Assembly (NCBI GenBank): GCA_964584755.1
Contig: CAZPAV010000053.1
Coordinates: 1-17,559, forward strand
Length of the DNA stretch: 17,559 nt
Source of the DNA: CAZPAV01 sp964584755
GTDB taxonomy: Bacteria > Actinomycetota > Acidimicrobiia > Spongiisociales > UBA5794
Reading direction: 5' to 3'
A program made the position numbers and the translations under genes. Shown piece by piece: positions 6,732 through 13,310 of the stretch (positions are counted from its first letter, which is position 1; the number at the start of each line of letters is the position of its first letter). The notes beneath the pieces are model-generated. The model saw only the letters and a list, made by a program, of their open reading frames with translations, had not been told where the DNA came from and did no database searches.

Positions 6732-7724
6732 TCAGCGGCGGGCGGCGCGGACCCGATCGAGGAGGAAGCGGTCGAGATTGGCGAGCACCTCGACGAGCGG
6801 ATGATCGGGGAGACGGCGTGCCGCCTTCTCGGCCCGCCGCATCCGCTCGACGGCCTCGTCGAGGACGCGATCGACGAATCCCCCCGCGACGGTGAGGGCG
6901 ATGACGCGATCGATGGTCTCCCGGGGATAGGGGTGCCCCCCGGCGAGCAGCTCACGGATCTCGGCACCGCCGGGTCCCGCCGCGGCGAGGAGCACGGGAA
7001 GGGTGAAGACCCCTTCACCGATGTCGGACCCGGACGGCTTCCCGAGGAAGGCCTCGTCGGCGACGAGGTCGAGGACGTCGTCGGTCATCTGGAACACGAT
7101 GCCCATCTCCCACGCCCACTCGCTCACCGCCTCCACCGCGGCGGCGGACGCACCGGCGGTCATGGCGCCGAGACGCGCCGAGGTGCGGATCAGGCTCGCG
7201 GTCTTGCCACCGATGACCTCGAAGTACCCCTCGGGGCCGTGGTCGAGGCCGCCGGCGTACTGGAGCTCCCGAACCTGTCCCTCACAGAGGGTGGCGTAGG
7301 TGCGGGCGATGAGCGCCACCGCCTCCTCACCGAGCGGCGCGGCGACCTCGGAGGCGCGGGCGAGGAGGAAGTCGCCGGCGAGGATGGCGATCGTGTTCGA
7401 CCAGTTGGAGTTCACCGACACCCGCCCCCGCCGCGTCTCCGCCTCGTCGATGACGTCGTCGTGGTAGAGGGAGCCGAGATGGACGAGCTCGACGGCGACG
7501 CCCGCCTCGACGGAGCCGGGGCCGGGGTCGGGGCCGAGCTCGGCGGCGACCTGGGCGAGGAGCGGCCGGTACCGCTTGCCGCCGGCCTCGAGGAGGTGGC
7601 GGGCGATGTCGGTGAGGAAGGCGGAGTTCGAGTCCGTGACCTCGCCGAGACGATGCTCGACGGCCTCCATACGCTCCCAGACCCGGGGGATGGGGACGAG
7701 GTCTCGGAAGATGGGGCGGTCCAC
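6732..7724 (-). CDS. Trans-isoprenyl (polyprenyl) diphosphate synthase
   Basis: This enzyme elongates allylic diphosphates with isopentenyl diphosphate to make a polyprenyl diphosphate, probably for the menaquinone side chain or another isoprenoid. The 330-aa sequence has GGKRYRPLLAQVA (IPP binding), the first Asp-rich motif HDDVIDEAETRRGR with DDVID at 89-93, GDFLLARASEVA, GGKTASLIRTSARLGA, the second Asp-rich motif TDDVLD at 215-219 and GKPSGSDIGEGVFTLPVL. The overall pattern resembles heptaprenyl/octaprenyl-type synthases, but chain length cannot be read reliably from this alone. The GTG start at 7724 has GGAG about 8 nt upstream. It is convergent with lysS and divergent from clpC. In mycobacteria lsr2, not this gene, lies between lysS and clpC, so this is a lineage-specific neighbour. 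Confidence 0.93.
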   Translation of the reverse strand: MDRPIFRDLVPIPRVWERMEAVEHRLGEVTDSNSAFLTDIARHLLEAGGKRYRPLLAQVAAELGPDPGPGSVEAGVAVELVHLGSLYHDDVIDEAETRRGRVSVNSNWSNTIAILAGDFLLARASEVAAPLGEEAVALIARTYATLCEGQVRELQYAGGLDHGPEGYFEVIGGKTASLIRTSARLGAMTAGASAAAVEAVSEWAWEMGIVFQMTDDVLDLVADEAFLGKPSGSDIGEGVFTLPVLLAAAGPGGAEIRELLAGGHPYPRETIDRVIALTVAGGFVDRVLDEAVERMRRAEKAARRLPDHPLVEVLANLDRFLLDRVRAARR

Positions 7725-7840
7725 GGCGACTCCGGCTCCTCGGGGAATCAGGATGGTAGCGAGCGGGTTCTTGGTAGCGTCAGGGAAGGGTCAAGGGTTG
7801 CGGAGGCCCTGCCGACAGCACCGGTGGCGGCGCGGGTCAC

Positions 7841-7862
7841 CCCGGGAGTACGGGGTCCCGGG
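7841..7862. promoter_or_regulatory. GC-rich dyad in the -35 region of the candidate clpC promoter
   Basis: CCCGGGA (7841-7847) and TCCCGGG (7856-7862) form perfect 7-bp inverted arms around an 8-nt spacer. A second, overlapping dyad, ACCCCG (7839-7844) and CGGGGT (7851-7856), shares the same centre region. The element ends 3 nt before the -10 at 7866, so a bound protein would occlude or contact RNA polymerase. It matches neither the CtsR operator nor an obvious ClgR site. Which regulator, if any, binds it is unknown. Confidence 0.35.
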
Positions 7863-7865
7863 TCC

Positions 7866-7871
7866 TATACT
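7866..7871 (+). promoter_or_regulatory. Candidate clpC -10 box
   Basis: TATACT matches TATAAT at five of six positions and is the best -10-like hexamer in the 199-nt divergent spacer. It lies 58 nt before the clpC TTG. No strong -35 hexamer is found 16-18 nt upstream, where a dyad sits instead, so the promoter may need an activator. The predicted leader contains the 10-bp palindrome CCGTCGACGG (7887-7896). The rest of the spacer (about 7725-7835) shows a direct repeat TGGTAGCG (7754-7761 and 7772-7779) but no clear promoter for the minus-strand gene. Confidence 0.45.
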
Positions 7872-7923
7872 CGAATGGGTGTCCCGCCGTCGACGGGCAC
7901 CGTGATACACGAGGTGACGAGGC

Positions 7924-10422
7924 TTGTTCGAGAGGTTCACCGACAGGGCGCGTAGGGTCGTCGTCCTCGCTCAGGAGGAGGCGCGGCTCCTCAACCACAA
8001 CTACATCGGGACCGAGCACATCCTCCTCGGGCTGATCCACGAGGGGGAGGGGGTCGCCGCCCGTGCCCTCGAGTCGATGGGGATCAGCCTCGACGGCGTT
8101 CGCACCCAGGTCATCGAGATCATCGGGCAGGGTTCCCAGGCACCGACGGGGCACATCCCGTTCACGCCACGGGCGAAGAAGGTCCTCGAGCTCTCCCTGC
8201 GCGAGGCGCTCCAGCTCGGCCACAACTACATCGGGACCGAGCACATCCTCCTCGGCCTCATCCGGGAGGGGGAGGGCGTCGCCGCCCAGGTGCTCCAGAA
8301 GCTCGGCGCCGAGCTCCACAAGGTCCGCCAGACGGTGATCCAGCTCCTCTCCGGCGTGCAGGGCGAGGAGGGGTCCTCGCACCAGCATCCCGGGACCTCG
8401 GGCCGGGGTGACGCCCCCTCGTCGGGCGGCTCGACCGTCCTCGACCAGTTCGGGCGGAACCTGACGCAGCTGGCGCGCGAGCGGAAGCTCGACCCGGTCA
8501 TCGGGCGCCAGAACGAGATCGAGCGGGTCATGCAGGTCCTCTCGCGGCGCACGAAGAACAACCCCGTGCTCGTCGGCGAGCCCGGGGTCGGGAAGACCGC
8601 GATCGTCGAAGGACTCGCCCAGCGCATCGTCGAGGGACAGGTCCCCGACACCCTGACGAACAAGCATCTCTACACCCTCGACCTCGGGGCGCTCGTCGCC
8701 GGTTCCCGTTACCGCGGCGACTTCGAGGAGCGGCTCAAGAAGGTGCTCAAGGAGATCCGTACCCGGGGGGACATCATCCTCTTCATCGACGAGATCCACA
8801 CGCTCGTCGGCGCCGGGGCGGCCGAGGGCGCGATCGACGCGGCGAGCATCCTCAAGCCCATGCTCGCCCGCGGCGAGCTGCAGACCGTGGGCGCCACCAC
8901 GCTCGAGGAGTACCGCAAGTACCTGGAGAAGGACTCGGCCCTTGAGCGGCGCTTCCAGCCGATCCAGGTCGAGGAGCCGACCGTCGCCGACACGATCAAG
9001 ATCCTCGAGGGACTCCGGGAGAGCTACGAGGAGCACCACAAGGTGAAGTTCACCGATCAGGCGCTCGTCAACGCGGCGAACCTCGCCGACCGCTACATCG
9101 CCGACCGGTTCCTCCCGGACAAGGCCATCGACCTCATCGACGAGGCCGGCAGCCGCATGCGCCTCAAGCGCAAGGACCTCCCTCCGGAGATCAAGGAGAT
9201 CGACGAGCGGATCGGCAAGCTGCGGGCCGACAAGCGGGAGGCGATCTACGCCCAGCAGTACGAGCGGGCGGCGCAGCTCCGGGACCAGGAGCGGGCCCTC
9301 CTCGCCGACCGCGCCGAGCGCGAGTCCGAGGCGCGGCGCGGCGGACACGAGTACTCGGCGATCATCGACGAGGAGCAGATCGCCGAGGTGCTCGCCCAAT
9401 GGACCGGGATCCCGGTCCACCGCCTCACCGAGGAGGAGACGACGAAGCTCCTCCACATGGAGGACGAGCTCCACAAGCGCATCGTGGGTCAGCACGACGC
9501 CATCCAGGCGGTGAGCAAGGCCATTCGGCGGACCCGGGCCGGCCTCAAGGACCCGAAGCGTCCCGCGGGGTCGTTCATCTTCCTCGGCCCCTCGGGGGTG
9601 GGGAAGACCGAGTCGGCGAAGGCGCTGGCGGCCTTCCTCTTCGGCGACGAGGACGCCCTCATCCAGATCGACATGTCGGAGTACATGGAGAAGCACGCGG
9701 TGAGCCGCCTCGTCGGGTCCCCACCGGGGTATGTCGGGTACGACGAGGGAGGTCAGCTCACCGAGGCCGTACGCCGCAAGCCGTTCTCGGTCGTCCTCTT
9801 CGACGAGATCGAGAAGGCCCACTCCGACGTGTTCAACATCCTCCTCCAGATCCTCGAGGACGGGCGGCTCACCGACGCCCAGGGGCGGACGGTGGACTTC
9901 AAGAACACCGTCATCATCATGACCTCGAACCTGGGGACCGCCGAGTTGCGGAAGAAGTCCATCGGGTTCAGCCCGGTGGACGCCGTGCTCGACTACAACA
10001 AGATGCGGGAGAAGGTCGTCGAGGCGCTCAAGCGGCACTTCCGGCCCGAGTTCCTCAATCGCGTCGACGAGGTCATCGTCTTCCACGAGCTCACCATGGA
10101 GGAGGTGAAGGAGATCGTCGATCTCCTCCTCAAGCGGGTCCGGACGCAGCTCGAGTCCCAGGCGCTCGACCTCGTCCTCTCCGAGGCCGCCAAGGAGCTC
10201 CTGGCCAAGAAGGGGTACGACCCCGAGTTGGGGGCGCGACCCTTGCGGCGGGCCATCCAGCGCCTCCTGGAGGACCCGCTGTCGGAGAAGGTGCTGAACA
10301 AGGACTTCCCGGCGGGCTCGACGATCCTCGTCGACGTCGACGAGGAGGACGCGGAGCGCCTCTCGTTCGCGGCCGTCGAGACCCCCGATCAGCCCGCCTT
10401 CGAGCTCGCCGATCAGGGCTGA
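7924..10422 (+). CDS. clpC: ClpC AAA+ unfoldase, ATPase subunit of the ClpCP protease
   Basis: ClpC unfolds substrate proteins and threads them into ClpP; in actinobacteria it is usually essential. The 832-aa protein has two Clp_N repeats (about 1-150, each with HNYIGTEHILLGLI). The D1 AAA domain has Walker A GEPGVGKTA from G218 and Walker B FIDEIH. A UVR/coiled-coil middle segment lies around 434-460 (AIYAQQYERAAQLRDQ). The D2 AAA domain has Walker A GPSGVGKT at 555-562, LFDEIEKAH, and a ClpP-docking loop RKKSIGFSP with the IGF tripeptide. The C-terminal small D2 domain includes GYDPELGARPLRRAIQRLLEDPL. The TTG start at 7924 is supported by GAGGTGA (7911-7917) at 6-nt spacing and by the canonical MFERFTDRARRV N-terminus. 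It is a single gene with its own promoter region. Confidence 0.98.
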   Translation: MFERFTDRARRVVVLAQEEARLLNHNYIGTEHILLGLIHEGEGVAARALESMGISLDGVRTQVIEIIGQGSQAPTGHIPFTPRAKKVLELSLREALQLGHNYIGTEHILLGLIREGEGVAAQVLQKLGAELHKVRQTVIQLLSGVQGEEGSSHQHPGTSGRGDAPSSGGSTVLDQFGRNLTQLARERKLDPVIGRQNEIERVMQVLSRRTKNNPVLVGEPGVGKTAIVEGLAQRIVEGQVPDTLTNKHLYTLDLGALVAGSRYRGDFEERLKKVLKEIRTRGDIILFIDEIHTLVGAGAAEGAIDAASILKPMLARGELQTVGATTLEEYRKYLEKDSALERRFQPIQVEEPTVADTIKILEGLRESYEEHHKVKFTDQALVNAANLADRYIADRFLPDKAIDLIDEAGSRMRLKRKDLPPEIKEIDERIGKLRADKREAIYAQQYERAAQLRDQERALLADRAERESEARRGGHEYSAIIDEEQIAEVLAQWTGIPVHRLTEEETTKLLHMEDELHKRIVGQHDAIQAVSKAIRRTRAGLKDPKRPAGSFIFLGPSGVGKTESAKALAAFLFGDEDALIQIDMSEYMEKHAVSRLVGSPPGYVGYDEGGQLTEAVRRKPFSVVLFDEIEKAHSDVFNILLQILEDGRLTDAQGRTVDFKNTVIIMTSNLGTAELRKKSIGFSPVDAVLDYNKMREKVVEALKRHFRPEFLNRVDEVIVFHELTMEEVKEIVDLLLKRVRTQLESQALDLVLSEAAKELLAKKGYDPELGARPLRRAIQRLLEDPLSEKVLNKDFPAGSTILVDVDEEDAERLSFAAVETPDQPAFELADQG
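7995..8255 (+). repeat. Perfect 36-bp direct repeat within the two ClpC N-domain repeats
   Basis: The 36 nt at 7995-8030 recur identically at 8220-8255, a period of 225 nt (75 codons) in the same frame. They encode the HNYIGTEHILLG core of each Clp_N repeat. The following 30 nt or so are also nearly identical. The protein duplication is ancient and expected for ClpC. The perfect DNA identity, including third positions, suggests either strong codon bias or local gene conversion. Confidence 0.85.
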
Positions 10423-10481
10423 GGGTTCGGAGGAGCCCGAGAGCCCCGCGACGCCGGCGGCACCCTCCGGCCCGGACCCGG

Positions 10482-10487
10482 TAGACT
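10482..10487 (+). promoter_or_regulatory. Candidate -10 box for the BMP transporter operon
   Basis: TAGACT, 66 nt before the ATG at 10553, matches TATAAT at four of six positions and the TANNNT pattern. The -35 region is GC-rich with no good hexamer. The 130-nt gap after clpC, and the unrelated function of the next genes, make a promoter here likely even if this exact hexamer is uncertain. Confidence 0.35.
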
Positions 10488-10496
10488 CCGGCACGC

Positions 10497-10517
10497 GCCT
10501 CCGGAGATCACGGAGGC
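10497..10517 (+). promoter_or_regulatory. 7-bp inverted repeat in the leader of the BMP lipoprotein gene
   Basis: GCCTCCG (10497-10503) and CGGAGGC (10511-10517) are perfect inverted arms around the 7-nt loop GAGATCA. The element lies between the candidate -10 and the ATG, about 35 nt before the start and separate from the AAAGG ribosome binding site. It could be an operator for a substrate-responsive repressor, an RNA leader hairpin, or a weak clpC terminator; no T-run follows it. Confidence 0.4.
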
Positions 10518-10552
10518 CGCTTCCCTGCACGACGAACGAAAGGGTTCGACTC

Positions 10553-11695
10553 ATGCGCACAGGGTTCATGCGGAGGAGCGCACTCGCCGCGCTCGTCCTC
10601 GCCTTCGCGCTCGTCGCGGCAGCGTGCTCGAGCACCTCGAGCACGACCACCGCGGCCGGCGCGAGTACCACCGCCGCCACCCCGACGACGGCCGCCACCC
10701 CGACGACGGCTCCGGCGACGACCACGACCGCGGCCGAGATGCCGGGTAAGGACGTCAAGGTCGGCATGGCGTACGACATCGGGGGCCGGGGCGACAAGTC
10801 GTTCAACGACGCGGCCGCGGCCGGCCTCGAGCGGGGCGCCAAGGAGCTCGGCGTCCAGTTCCAGGAGCTCGAGCCCACCGCCGGCGGCGAGAACCGTGAG
10901 GAGAACCTCCGCCTCCTCGCCGAGGGTGGCTTCGACCCGATCTTCGCGATCGGCTTCGCGTTCGCCGAGGGCGTCGACCGGGTCGCCCAGGACTTCCCCG
11001 ACACGACGTTCGCCATCGTCGACTCGGTCGTCGACCAGCCCAACGTCCTCTCGCTCGTCTTCGCCGAGCACGAGGGCTCGGCGCTCGTCGGCTGCGCCGC
11101 GGCGTTGAAGACGAAGACCGGCAAGGTCGGGTTCGTCGGGGGCGTGAACATCGGCCTCATCCAGAAGTTCGAGGCGGGGTACCGCTTCGGCGTCGACCGG
11201 TGTGGCGAGGGCAAGGTCGAGATCGTCTCCCAGTACCTCACCGAGCCGCCCGACTTCTCCGGGTTCAACGACCCGGCGAAGGGCAAGGAGGCGGCGCTCG
11301 CCATGTACCAGGACGGGGCCGACATCGTCTACCACGCCGCCGGTGGCTCCGGTCAGGGCGTGTTCGAGGCCGCCAAGGAGTTCTCCGCCCAGTCCGGTGG
11401 CAAGGTCTGGGGCATCGGCGTCGACTCGGACCAGTACAACACGGTGAGCGAGGACCTGCGTGACTTCGTGCTCACCTCGATGCTCAAGCGCGTCGACGTG
11501 GCGGTGTTCACGACGATCGACAACTTCGTGACCGGTACCGACCAGTCCGGCGTGCTCGTCTTCGACCTCAAGGCCGACGGCGTGGGCTACTCCACGAGCG
11601 GCGGCTTCGTCGACGACATCACCGATCAGCTCGAGGCGCTGCGCAAGGACATCATCTCGGGGGCGGTGACCGTTCCCGACGCGCTGGAGGGCTGA
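10553..11695 (+). CDS. BMP/PnrA-family substrate-binding lipoprotein of an ABC importer (probably nucleosides)
   Basis: This is the extracytoplasmic receptor that delivers substrate to the permeases encoded downstream. The 380-aa precursor starts MRTGFMRRSALAALVLAF, a signal peptide ending in the lipobox ALVAAAC with lipidated Cys25. A low-complexity Ser/Thr/Ala linker (about 26-62) follows, as is common in actinobacterial lipoproteins. The Bmp domain (about 65-375) contains VGMAYDIGGRGDKSFNDAAA, FAIGFAFAEG, AEHEGSALVGCAAALK, GKVGFVGGVNIGLIQKFEAGY and IGVDSDQY. BmpA/PnrA-type receptors characterised to date mostly bind purine or pyrimidine nucleosides. The exact ligand here is inferred, not shown. 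ATG 10553 has AAAGG at about 9-nt spacing; ATG 10568 is a possible alternative. A strong hairpin follows the stop. Confidence 0.93.
   Translation: MRTGFMRRSALAALVLAFALVAAACSSTSSTTTAAGASTTAATPTTAATPTTAPATTTTAAEMPGKDVKVGMAYDIGGRGDKSFNDAAAAGLERGAKELGVQFQELEPTAGGENREENLRLLAEGGFDPIFAIGFAFAEGVDRVAQDFPDTTFAIVDSVVDQPNVLSLVFAEHEGSALVGCAAALKTKTGKVGFVGGVNIGLIQKFEAGYRFGVDRCGEGKVEIVSQYLTEPPDFSGFNDPAKGKEAALAMYQDGADIVYHAAGGSGQGVFEAAKEFSAQSGGKVWGIGVDSDQYNTVSEDLRDFVLTSMLKRVDVAVFTTIDNFVTGTDQSGVLVFDLKADGVGYSTSGGFVDDITDQLEALRKDIISGAVTVPDALEG
10673..10708 (+). repeat. Perfect 18-bp tandem duplication encoding the Thr-rich linker
   Basis: GCCGCCACCCCGACGACG occurs twice head to tail (10673-10690 and 10691-10708), encoding AATPTT twice at residues 41-52 of the lipoprotein. 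It only changes the linker length between the lipid anchor and the binding domain, so it is likely to vary in copy number between strains. Confidence 0.9.
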
Positions 11696-11714
11696 GCCCG
11701 CCGGCGTTCGATCA

Positions 11715-11748
11715 CGATGGGCCCGAGGCGCTAGCCTCGGGCCCATCG
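11715..11748 (+). terminator. 15-bp perfect hairpin between the receptor gene and the ABC ATPase gene
   Basis: The arms 11715-11729 and 11734-11748 are fully complementary, with a 4-nt GCTA loop, 19 nt after the lipoprotein stop codon. No U-tract follows, so it is not a classical strong intrinsic terminator. In this position it probably acts as a partial terminator or an mRNA 3'-end stabiliser, letting the receptor be made in excess of the ATPase and permeases, as is common in binding-protein operons. Confidence 0.75.
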
Positions 11749-11774
11749 GCGTTCCCGGGCGGGTGGGAGGTCAG

Positions 11775-13310
11775 GTGGCCGAGCCGGAGCTCGCGGTCGA
11801 ACTCGAGGACATCACGAAGACCTTCCCGGGCGTCGTCGCCAACGACGCGGTGGGTCTCGGGGTGCGACGCGGGGAGATCCACGCCATCGTGGGGGAGAAC
11901 GGGGCGGGGAAGTCCACCCTCATGAAGATCCTCTACGGCATGCAGGCCCCCGACGAGGGCACCGTGCGGGTTCGGGGGGAGGCCGTCCGGTTCCGCTCGC
12001 CCCGCGACGCCATCGCGCTCGGGATCGGGATGGTCCACCAACACTTCATGCTCGCCGACAACCTCACCGTGCTGGAGAACATCGTGCTCGGCTCCGAGCC
12101 GAGGAAGGGCCTCGCCCTGGACCGTGCCGGGGCCCGGCGCCGCATCTCCGAGCTGGGCGAGCTGTACGGCATGCCGCTCGACCCGGACCGGCTCGTCGAG
12201 TCGCTCACCGTGGGCGAGCGGCAGCGGGTCGAGATCCTCAAGGTCCTCTACCGGGGGGCGGACATCCTCATCCTCGACGAGCCCACCGCGGTCCTCGTTC
12301 CCCAGGAGGTCGAGGAGCTGTTCCGGAACCTGCGCCGGCTCCGGGACGAAGGGGTGACGATCGTCTTCATCTCCCACAAGCTCGAGGAGGTCCTCGCCAT
12401 CGCCGACACCATCACCGTGATGCGTGGGGGGAGGACCGTGGCCACGGTCGCCCCGGGCGAGGTCGACGCCCACGGGCTCGCCGAGCTCATGGTGGGCAGC
12501 GAGCTGCCGACGCCGGAGACGACCGAGTCCACCGTGACCGACGTCGTCGAGATCGCCGTCTCCCATCTCTCCCGGAGAGCCGAGGACGGCCGCTGGATCC
12601 TCGAGGACATCTCCTTCGAGATCCACCGGGGGGAGGTCGTCGGGATCGCCGGCGTCGAGGGGAACGGGCAGGCCGAGCTCATCGACGCCCTCATGGGGAT
12701 CGTACCCGTCGACGCGGGCACGGTCGTGGTCGCCGGGGAGGACGTCACCCGCTGGTCGACGCGACGGCGGCGGGAGGCGGGGATCGGCATCATCCCCGAG
12801 GATCGCCATCGGCAGGGGCTCCTGCTCGGCGCGCCCCTGTGGGAGAACACCATGCTCGGCCACCAGTCGGTGGCCCCCTTCGCCAAGGGACCCTGGGTGG
12901 ACAAAGAGGGGGCGCGCCGTCGAACCCGGGAGGTCATCGAGCGCTTCGGGGTGAAGGCCCCCGGTCCCGACGTGCCCGCGGTGGCGCTCTCGGGAGGCAA
13001 CCAGCAGAAGCTCGTCGTGGGCCGGGAGATGATCGCCGAGCCGACCGTCCTCCTCGCCGCCCATCCCACCCGGGGGATCGACGTGGGCGCCCAGGGGGAC
13101 GTCTGGGAGGAGGTGCGTCGGGCCCGTCGCGCCGGTCTCGCCGTGCTCCTCGTCAGCGCCGACCTCGAGGAGCTGCTCGGGCTCTCCGACACCCTCTACG
13201 TCATCTTCCGGGGTCGCCTCGTGGCCCGGCTCGACCCCCGCGCCGTCACCCCCGAGGAGCTCGGGGCCCACATGACCGGCGTCGGGGTGCCGAGGGAGGG
13301 CGCCGCGTGA
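11775..13310 (+). CDS. Double-NBD ABC transporter ATPase, sugar/nucleoside (BMP) importer type
   Basis: This protein powers import with the two permeases that follow. It has 511 aa and two fused nucleotide-binding domains (residues counted from GTG 11775). NBD1 is canonical: Walker A GENGAGKST (40-48), Q-loop Q89, signature SLTVGERQR (143-151), Walker B ILILDEPTA (D168/E169) and H-loop H201. NBD2 is degenerate, as usual in this family. GVEGNGQAEL (293-302) replaces Walker A, LSGGNQQK (405-412) is intact, and LLAAHPTRGIDVG has Ala-His where Asp-Glu is expected, so probably only one site hydrolyses ATP efficiently. The start is chosen because GGGAGG (11765-11770) precedes GTG 11775; GTG 11763 would add four residues but has a poor ribosome binding site. 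It overlaps the first permease gene by 4 nt. Confidence 0.93.
   Translation: MAEPELAVELEDITKTFPGVVANDAVGLGVRRGEIHAIVGENGAGKSTLMKILYGMQAPDEGTVRVRGEAVRFRSPRDAIALGIGMVHQHFMLADNLTVLENIVLGSEPRKGLALDRAGARRRISELGELYGMPLDPDRLVESLTVGERQRVEILKVLYRGADILILDEPTAVLVPQEVEELFRNLRRLRDEGVTIVFISHKLEEVLAIADTITVMRGGRTVATVAPGEVDAHGLAELMVGSELPTPETTESTVTDVVEIAVSHLSRRAEDGRWILEDISFEIHRGEVVGIAGVEGNGQAELIDALMGIVPVDAGTVVVAGEDVTRWSTRRRREAGIGIIPEDRHRQGLLLGAPLWENTMLGHQSVAPFAKGPWVDKEGARRRTREVIERFGVKAPGPDVPAVALSGGNQQKLVVGREMIAEPTVLLAAHPTRGIDVGAQGDVWEEVRRARRAGLAVLLVSADLEELLGLSDTLYVIFRGRLVARLDPRAVTPEELGAHMTGVGVPREGAA

Noticed and set aside
7785..7800. GGTCAAGGGTTG resembling half of a CtsR heat-shock operator
   Set aside because: CtsR needs a tandem GGTCAAA repeat and is mainly a Firmicutes regulator. 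Only one imperfect half is present, about 75 nt upstream of the candidate -10.
6801..7955. A 384-codon plus-strand frame opposite the polyprenyl synthase and running into clpC
   Set aside because: The composition is Gly/Glu/Asp/Val-rich with no motifs, and the opposite strand has a complete enzyme with both Asp-rich motifs.
10423..10470. clpC terminator hairpin
   Set aside because: Only a short imperfect stem (GGGTTC with GAGCCC, one G-U pair) is seen and no T-run follows, which is too weak to call.
10624..10635. Perfect 12-bp palindrome GTGCTCGAGCAC
   Set aside because: It lies inside the codons for the lipobox and the first Ser residues of the lipoprotein, and is explained by repeated Ser codons in a GC-rich gene.
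7837..11325. A 1162-codon open frame on the minus strand, opposite clpC and the BMP gene
   Set aside because: It is antisense to two unmistakable genes. Its product is an unnatural mix rich in Leu, Glu, Asp and Val with no motif. Long antisense frames like this arise from strong third-position GC bias.
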